From positions 1 to 38,359 of the forward strand of contig CAYJIL010000007.1 in NCBI GenBank assembly GCA_964370235.1: DNA of 38,359 bases, written 5' to 3'. Source of the DNA: CAYJIL01 sp964370235 (GTDB lineage Bacteria > Bacteroidota > Bacteroidia > Bacteroidales > Rikenellaceae). Every line of letters begins with the position of its first letter. The stretch's first letter is position 1. The notes under the pieces are model-generated. The model had not been told where the DNA came from and did not search any database. It saw nothing but the letters and a program-made list of their open reading frames with translations. Shown piece by piece: positions 33,611 to 38,359 of the stretch. Position numbers and translations under genes: made by a program.

Positions 33611-35935
33611 ATGAAAAAATTATTTTTATCACTTCTTTCGTTTGCTGCGCTAGCTACACTGAGCGCACAAGACGTAAAGATTCAAACGGTTAACGATCCG
33701 GTTGAGTGGGTTAATACTCTTATGGGTACCGACTCTAAGTTTTCGTTATCCAATGGTAACACATACCCAGCGGTAGCAGTGCCTTGGGGTATGAACTTTT
33801 GGACTCCACAAACTGCACCAATGGGCGATGGATGGACATACGCACACGATGCAGACTATATTCGTGGTCTAAAGCAGACACACCAGCCAAGTCCATGGAT
33901 TAACGACTATGGTCAGTTTGCATTCCTTCCAACTACTGGTGCTAGAGTATTTAGCGAGGACGAGCGTAAGAGCTGGTTCTCACACAAAGCAGAAACTGCT
34001 AAGCCATATATGTATAGCGTATATCTTGCAGACCACGATGTAACGGTTGCTCTTGCACCAACTACACGTGCTGCAAACGTTGTAATTACATACCCTCTAA
34101 GCGATTCAAGTAACCTTGTAATCGACGCTTATGACAAGGCATCTTACATTAAAGTTATTAAAGAAGAGAACAAAATCGTTGGTTACACAACTCGTAACAG
34201 TGGTGGTGTACCAGAGAACTTTAAGAACTGGTTTGTTATCGAGCTAGACAAAGACATTGAGGTTGCCGAGGTTTGGGATAATGGCAAAATGGTGCCAGGT
34301 ATTACCGAGGTTGAGAGTAAGCACGCAGGTGCAGTTGTTAGCTTTAAGACAAAAAAAGGCGAGAAAGTAGCAATGAGAGTTGCGTCTTCGTTTATCTCTT
34401 TGGAGCAAGCACAACTTAACCTTGATCGTGAGCTAGGTAACGATACTTTTGCACAAACAAAAGCAAAGGCTAAGGATCGTTGGAATGCCGAGCTATCTCG
34501 CATCGAGGTAACAGATGGTCAGTACCAAGATATTAAGACTTTCTACTCTTGTCTATACCGTGTGCTTTTGTTCCCACGCAAGTTCTATGAGTATGATGCA
34601 AACAACAATATCGTACACTATAGCCCATACAATGGCGAGGTACTACCAGGTTATATGTTCACAGACAATGGTTTCTGGGACACTTTCCGTGCTGTATTCC
34701 CATTCTTTACTGTGGCATACCCAGAGCTAACGTCTCATATTATGGAGGGTCTAGTAAACACATACAAAGAGAGTGGTTGGTTGCCAGAGTGGGCAAGCCC
34801 TGGTCACCGTGATTGTATGATTGGTTCTAACTCGGCATCTATCGTTGCAGACTCATACCTAAAAGGTATTCGTGGTTACGATATCGAGACTCTATATGAG
34901 GCACTAATCAAAAACAGCGAGAACGAAGGACCTCTTGGTTCGGTTGCTCGTAAGGGTGTACATTACTACAACAAGCTAGGTTATGTTCCTTATGATGTAG
35001 ATATTAAAGAGAATGCTGCTCGTACACTAGAGTATGCTTATGCAGACTTCTCTATCATGCGTCTTGCACAGGAGCTAGGTAAGCCTAAGAGCGAAATCGA
35101 GAAGTTCCACAAGCGTTCATACAACTACCGTAACCTATTCGACAAAGAGCACAACCTTATGCGTGGTAAGAACGAGGATGGTACATTCCAGTCTCCGTTC
35201 AATCCTCTTAAGTGGGGTGATGCCTTTACAGAGGGTAACTCATGGCATTACACTTGGTCGGTATTCCAAGATATTGATGGTCTAATCGACCTAATGGGTG
35301 GCCGCCAAGAGTTTGTAACTATGCTTGATAGCGTATTCATCGTTCCTCCAACGTTTGATAACTCATACTATGGTTTCACTATCCACGAAATTACAGAGAT
35401 GGTAATTGCAAACATGGGTAACTATGCACACGGTAACCAGCCAGTTCAGCACATGATCTACCTATATGCATATGCAGGTCAGCCATGGAAAGGACAATAC
35501 CACGCACGTGAGATTATGACAAAACTATACTCTCCAAATCCAGACGGATATTGTGGTGATGAGGATAATGGTCAAACTTCGGCATGGTATGTATTTAGCT
35601 CGATGGGCTTCTATCCAGCAGCTCCAACTACGGGCGAGTACATCATTGGTAGCCCAATGTTTGGTAACGTTAAACTAAACCTAGAGAATGGTAAAACTTT
35701 CTCGGTTACTGCTAAAAACAACTCTCCAGAGAATGTGTATATTCAGTCGGCTAAGCTAAATGGTAAGGCAATCGACAGATCATTCCTTACACACGAAGAG
35801 ATTGCTAAAGGTGGTGATCTAGAGTTTGTAATGGGTAGCGAGCCTAACACTGAGTGGGCAGCTAGCGAAGATGCAGCACCATACTCTCTATCTAACTTTA
35901 TGCCTCTAAAAGAGGACAAAAAGTCTAAGAAATAG
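33611..35935 (+). CDS. GH92 exo-alpha-mannosidase, DxD type
   Basis: The 774-residue protein has a Sec signal (ending near TLSAQ). An N-terminal beta-sandwich (about 30-270) is followed by the GH92 (alpha/alpha)6 barrel. The general acid is E541 in EGNSWHYTW. The base region is GDEDNGQTSAWY with D650 and D652; the spacing to E541 is the same as in the characterised Bacteroides thetaiotaomicron enzyme BT3990 (E533, D642, D644, from memory). GH92 enzymes are calcium-dependent inverting mannosidases that trim N-glycans or yeast mannan. No lipobox is present, so it should be periplasmic or exported. It lies 28 bp after the lipid kinase gene. Confidence 0.93.
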   Translation: MKKLFLSLLSFAALATLSAQDVKIQTVNDPVEWVNTLMGTDSKFSLSNGNTYPAVAVPWGMNFWTPQTAPMGDGWTYAHDADYIRGLKQTHQPSPWINDYGQFAFLPTTGARVFSEDERKSWFSHKAETAKPYMYSVYLADHDVTVALAPTTRAANVVITYPLSDSSNLVIDAYDKASYIKVIKEENKIVGYTTRNSGGVPENFKNWFVIELDKDIEVAEVWDNGKMVPGITEVESKHAGAVVSFKTKKGEKVAMRVASSFISLEQAQLNLDRELGNDTFAQTKAKAKDRWNAELSRIEVTDGQYQDIKTFYSCLYRVLLFPRKFYEYDANNNIVHYSPYNGEVLPGYMFTDNGFWDTFRAVFPFFTVAYPELTSHIMEGLVNTYKESGWLPEWASPGHRDCMIGSNSASIVADSYLKGIRGYDIETLYEALIKNSENEGPLGSVARKGVHYYNKLGYVPYDVDIKENAARTLEYAYADFSIMRLAQELGKPKSEIEKFHKRSYNYRNLFDKEHNLMRGKNEDGTFQSPFNPLKWGDAFTEGNSWHYTWSVFQDIDGLIDLMGGRQEFVTMLDSVFIVPPTFDNSYYGFTIHEITEMVIANMGNYAHGNQPVQHMIYLYAYAGQPWKGQYHAREIMTKLYSPNPDGYCGDEDNGQTSAWYVFSSMGFYPAAPTTGEYIIGSPMFGNVKLNLENGKTFSVTAKNNSPENVYIQSAKLNGKAIDRSFLTHEEIAKGGDLEFVMGSEPNTEWAASEDAAPYSLSNFMPLKEDKKSKK

Positions 35936-35998
35936 TCACTTTTTGTATTTCTCTTTCATATAGAGATATAAATATTTCTATGTAAGAGACAACTATAT

Positions 35999-36030
35999 GG
36001 GGTGGGCTAGTGATGGCTCACCCCTTTTTT
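35999..36030 (+). terminator. Intrinsic terminator between the GH92 genes
   Basis: GGGGTGGGC (35999-36007) pairs with GCTCACCCC (36016-36024), one G-U pair, 8-nt loop, followed by six T residues. It separates the two mannosidase genes. The G after the T-run gives CTTTTTTG, a poor match to a -7 box, so the start signal of the second gene is unclear. Confidence 0.85.
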
Positions 36031-36059
36031 GTGAACATACATCTTAAACCTTGAATATT

Positions 36060-38207
36060 ATGAAAAAATTAATTGGTGCTACTCTCATTGCGGGCTCTGC
36101 TCTTTTTGCAGTGAGTTGTGCATCTACACCTGCTCAGACGCAGCAGGTCGATCTACTAGAGTATGTAGATCCACTAATTGGTAGTGGCTATCATGGTCAC
36201 GTATTTGTTGGGGCAAACGTCCCATTTGGCTTTGTGCAGCTAGGCCCAAGTAACATTACCCAAGGTTGGGACTGGTGTTCGGGTTACCACATTAGCGATT
36301 CTACGCTAGTGGGATATGCACACCACCACCTATCGGGTACAGGTATTGGCGACAAGGGCGACATTTTGTTTATGCCATACACGGGCGAGGTTGCTGGTCG
36401 CACTGCCAAGGAGTACCTTTCGACATTTAATCGTGATAACGAAACTGCTCAGGCAGGTTACTATGCCCTAACCGACAATCTATATGGCGTAAAGGCAGAG
36501 TTAACAACATCTAATCGTGTAGGTTTCCACCGCTATACATACCCACAAGGCGAGCAGCCAAAACTACTTATCAATCTATTTCAGGCTACGGGTTGGGATA
36601 ACTTCTCTGAGGCTTCTGCCAAACAAGTTTCTGACAATCGCATCGAGGGCTACCGTCTGAGCGAGGGTTGGGCAAAAGATGATAGAGTATATTTTGTTGC
36701 AGAGTTCTCACAAAAAATCGCTTCGTTTGAGTGGGACAGTAAAGCAAATGTTGCTATGCTTACCTTTGAAGGTGGCAACGTGCTAGAATCTGAGGTTGCA
36801 CTATCGGGTGTGAACTGTGAGGGTGCAGCAAAGAATTTTGCAGCCGAGGCAGCTAACACTAGCTTTGACGATGCAAAAGCGGCAGCTCAAGACGACTGGC
36901 GTGCTATGCTAGATCGCATCAAGGTTAAGAGCGACGATACATCTCGCTTGCGCACATTCTATACAGCTATATTCCATAGTGCTATCTTCCCATCTATCTT
37001 TAACGATGTTGATGGTAACTACCGTGGTGCCGATGGCAAGATTCACCATAGCAACGAGGACGTTTATACTCAGTTCTCGCTTTGGGATACATATCGTGCA
37101 GCACATCCACTATACACTGTTATGGTACCTGAGCGTGTTGCGCCAATGGTTAACTCTATGCTTAACATATATGAGCAACAAGGTAAGCTACCAGTGTGGC
37201 ATTTGGCAGGTAACGAGACCGACTGTATGACTGGTATTTCGAGCGTGCAGGTTGTTGGTGATGCTGTAATGAAAGGTATCGAGGGCATCGATTCTGAGCG
37301 TGCATTTGGTGCAATGGCTGCCTATGCCGACCTTGACTACCGTGGACTAAAGGTAATTAAAGAGAAGGGTTACTATCCAGCCGACCTAGATAATGAGTCG
37401 GTAGCTCGTGCACTAGAGTACTGTATTTCGGACGCTGCCGTAGCTCGTGTTGCTCAAAAATTGGGTAAAGATGCACAAGCAAAGGAGTTCTACGATCGTT
37501 CGATGGGCTATAAGCGTTACTTCGACAAGAGCGATAACTTTATGAAGGGTGTAATGAGCGATGGTTCGTTCCGCACACCATTTGACCCAGCACACTCGAC
37601 TCACCGTCGTGACGATTTTTGTGAGGGTAACTCATGGCAATATACATGGATGGTACCTCACGATTTTGAAGGACTATTCGAGCTAATGGGTGGAGTAGAT
37701 GTTGCCGAGGCTAAGCTAGATGCAACGTTTAATACTCCTTATGTGCCAGACGAGCACGCTTCGCCAGATATTTCGGGTATGATTGGCCAGGTGGCACACG
37801 GTAACGAGCCTTCACACGCTACTGCCTATGCCTATGCTGCTATGGGTAAACCAGAAAAAACAGCAAAGATTGTTCGCCAAATTATGGATGAGCTATATAA
37901 CGATACACCCGAAGGTATTAGCGGTAACGAGGATATGGGCGAGATGAGTGCTTGGTATATTCTTAATGCACTTGGTATGTACCAGCCCGATCCTTCGAGC
38001 GGTATCTTTGTATTTGGTTCGCCAGTGTTTGAGAGTGCTACACTTGCACTACCAGCAGGCAAGAGCCTAAACATCGTTTGCGATAACTATGCTCCCGAGA
38101 ACTATGTTATTAAGTCGGCATCGCTTAATGGCAAAGAGCTAGATGGTTCGATTACATATGCTCAAATTATGGCTGGTGGCGAGCTACGTTTCACAATGGG
38201 CAAATAG
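36060..38207 (+). CDS. GH92 exo-alpha-mannosidase lipoprotein, NxD type
   Basis: From the ATG at 36060 the product has 715 residues; a TTG nine bases earlier is less likely. The signal is of lipoprotein type with lipobox FAVSC (Cys20), so the enzyme is probably anchored to the outer membrane or exposed at the surface. The GH92 acid is E522 in EGNSWQYTW. The base motif is GNEDMGEMSAWY with D625, where the first aspartate of the DxD pair is Asn (N623). Many GH92 proteins carry this form, so activity is still expected, perhaps with a different linkage preference. It forms a pair with the preceding gene but is separated by a terminator. Confidence 0.93.
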   Translation: MKKLIGATLIAGSALFAVSCASTPAQTQQVDLLEYVDPLIGSGYHGHVFVGANVPFGFVQLGPSNITQGWDWCSGYHISDSTLVGYAHHHLSGTGIGDKGDILFMPYTGEVAGRTAKEYLSTFNRDNETAQAGYYALTDNLYGVKAELTTSNRVGFHRYTYPQGEQPKLLINLFQATGWDNFSEASAKQVSDNRIEGYRLSEGWAKDDRVYFVAEFSQKIASFEWDSKANVAMLTFEGGNVLESEVALSGVNCEGAAKNFAAEAANTSFDDAKAAAQDDWRAMLDRIKVKSDDTSRLRTFYTAIFHSAIFPSIFNDVDGNYRGADGKIHHSNEDVYTQFSLWDTYRAAHPLYTVMVPERVAPMVNSMLNIYEQQGKLPVWHLAGNETDCMTGISSVQVVGDAVMKGIEGIDSERAFGAMAAYADLDYRGLKVIKEKGYYPADLDNESVARALEYCISDAAVARVAQKLGKDAQAKEFYDRSMGYKRYFDKSDNFMKGVMSDGSFRTPFDPAHSTHRRDDFCEGNSWQYTWMVPHDFEGLFELMGGVDVAEAKLDATFNTPYVPDEHASPDISGMIGQVAHGNEPSHATAYAYAAMGKPEKTAKIVRQIMDELYNDTPEGISGNEDMGEMSAWYILNALGMYQPDPSSGIFVFGSPVFESATLALPAGKSLNIVCDNYAPENYVIKSASLNGKELDGSITYAQIMAGGELRFTMGK

Positions 38208-38234
38208 TAGTACTATCTAAACTAAACATTAATG

Positions 38235-38269
38235 AGGGTGTTTCGAATTAATCGGAGCACCCTTATTTG
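38235..38269 (+). terminator. Intrinsic terminator after the second GH92 gene
   Basis: AGGGTGTTTCGA (38235-38246) pairs with TCGGAGCACCCT (38252-38263), with two G-U pairs and a 5-nt loop, followed by TATTTG. Confidence 0.82.
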
Positions 38270-38296
38270 TGTATTGAATTTTTATTGTTAATTTTG
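38266..38296 (+). promoter_or_regulatory. Putative promoter for a gene beyond the right edge
   Basis: TTTG (38266-38269) lies in the tail of the preceding terminator and is followed after 19 bp by TAATTTTG (38289-38296). No start codon with a long frame follows before the window ends at 38359. Other TAnnTTTG matches nearby (38302 and 38341) lack a -33 partner. Confidence 0.4.
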
Positions 38297-38359
38297 TTCG
38301 ATAGGTTTGTTGATAATGTAATCTTAATTATTGACTTGAATAAATTTGATTATCATATT

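Noticed and set aside
36051..36059. TTG start for the second GH92 gene
   Set aside because: The ATG at 36060 begins a standard lipoprotein signal; the three extra residues add nothing.
1..38359. CRISPR arrays, tRNA or rRNA genes, insertion sequences, phage genes
   Set aside because: No regular repeats, no cloverleaf with a CCA-end region, no transposase or integrase, and no phage-like proteins were found on reading both strands.

Overview
The window looks like a scaffold of a gut-type Bacteroidales bacterium of moderate-to-low G+C. The evidence is the gene set (an FtsK with a long acidic linker next to a LolA-like gene, a CarboxypepD_reg-type TonB receptor, GH92/GH89 enzymes, many secreted proteins and lipoproteins), A/T-rich leaders without clear Shine-Dalgarno sequences, and repeated Bacteroidetes promoters (TTTG, 19-20 bp, TAnnTTTG). 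I cannot name the genus. Leucine codon CTA is unusually common.

Layout. 1-254: hydrophobic ORF remnant with a short direct repeat. 225-3031 (minus strand): two overlapping membrane genes, an acyltransferase-3 cut by the gap and a DUF418 protein, then a Crp/Fnr regulator. 3032-3131: a 100-N scaffold gap. 3180-14606 (plus): nine tightly spaced genes with a promoter at the front and a strong terminator at the end. They encode a propeller-diheme MauG-like protein, a RidA/chorismatase-like protein, a Cys-rich cupin lipoprotein, a VOC-like protein, DhaK, DhaL, an LsrF-type aldolase/thiolase, a propeller lipoprotein and a 1314-residue NPCBM/propeller/diheme/FGE-fold protein. 14691-19842: CcsBA (cytochrome c maturation) and a GH89 alpha-N-acetylglucosaminidase. 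19941-22518: sialate O-acetylesterase and an atypical SLC1-fold transporter. 22639-26204: divergent AraC regulator and TonB-dependent receptor. 26300-30926 (minus): ftsK, lolA-like, patatin. 31180-38207: PepD, diacylglycerol kinase-like protein and two GH92 alpha-mannosidases.

The most interesting part is the 11.4-kb unit at 3180-14606. It combines extracytoplasmic c-type haem proteins and a probable carbohydrate-binding module with cytoplasmic genes for phosphorylating and cleaving a short ketose-like compound (DhaKL and an LsrF homologue, without DhaM, LsrK or LsrG). The cytochrome maturation gene follows directly. A plausible reading, which is inference, is oxidation of a sugar or polyol outside the cytoplasm, uptake of the product, and isomerisation, phosphorylation and C-C cleavage inside. 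I do not recognise this as a described pathway.

The rest fits a glycan forager: GH89, an O-acetylesterase and two GH92 enzymes for N-glycan or mucin trimming. A second theme is regulatory compactness: at three junctions the terminator of one gene and the promoter of the next physically interlock.
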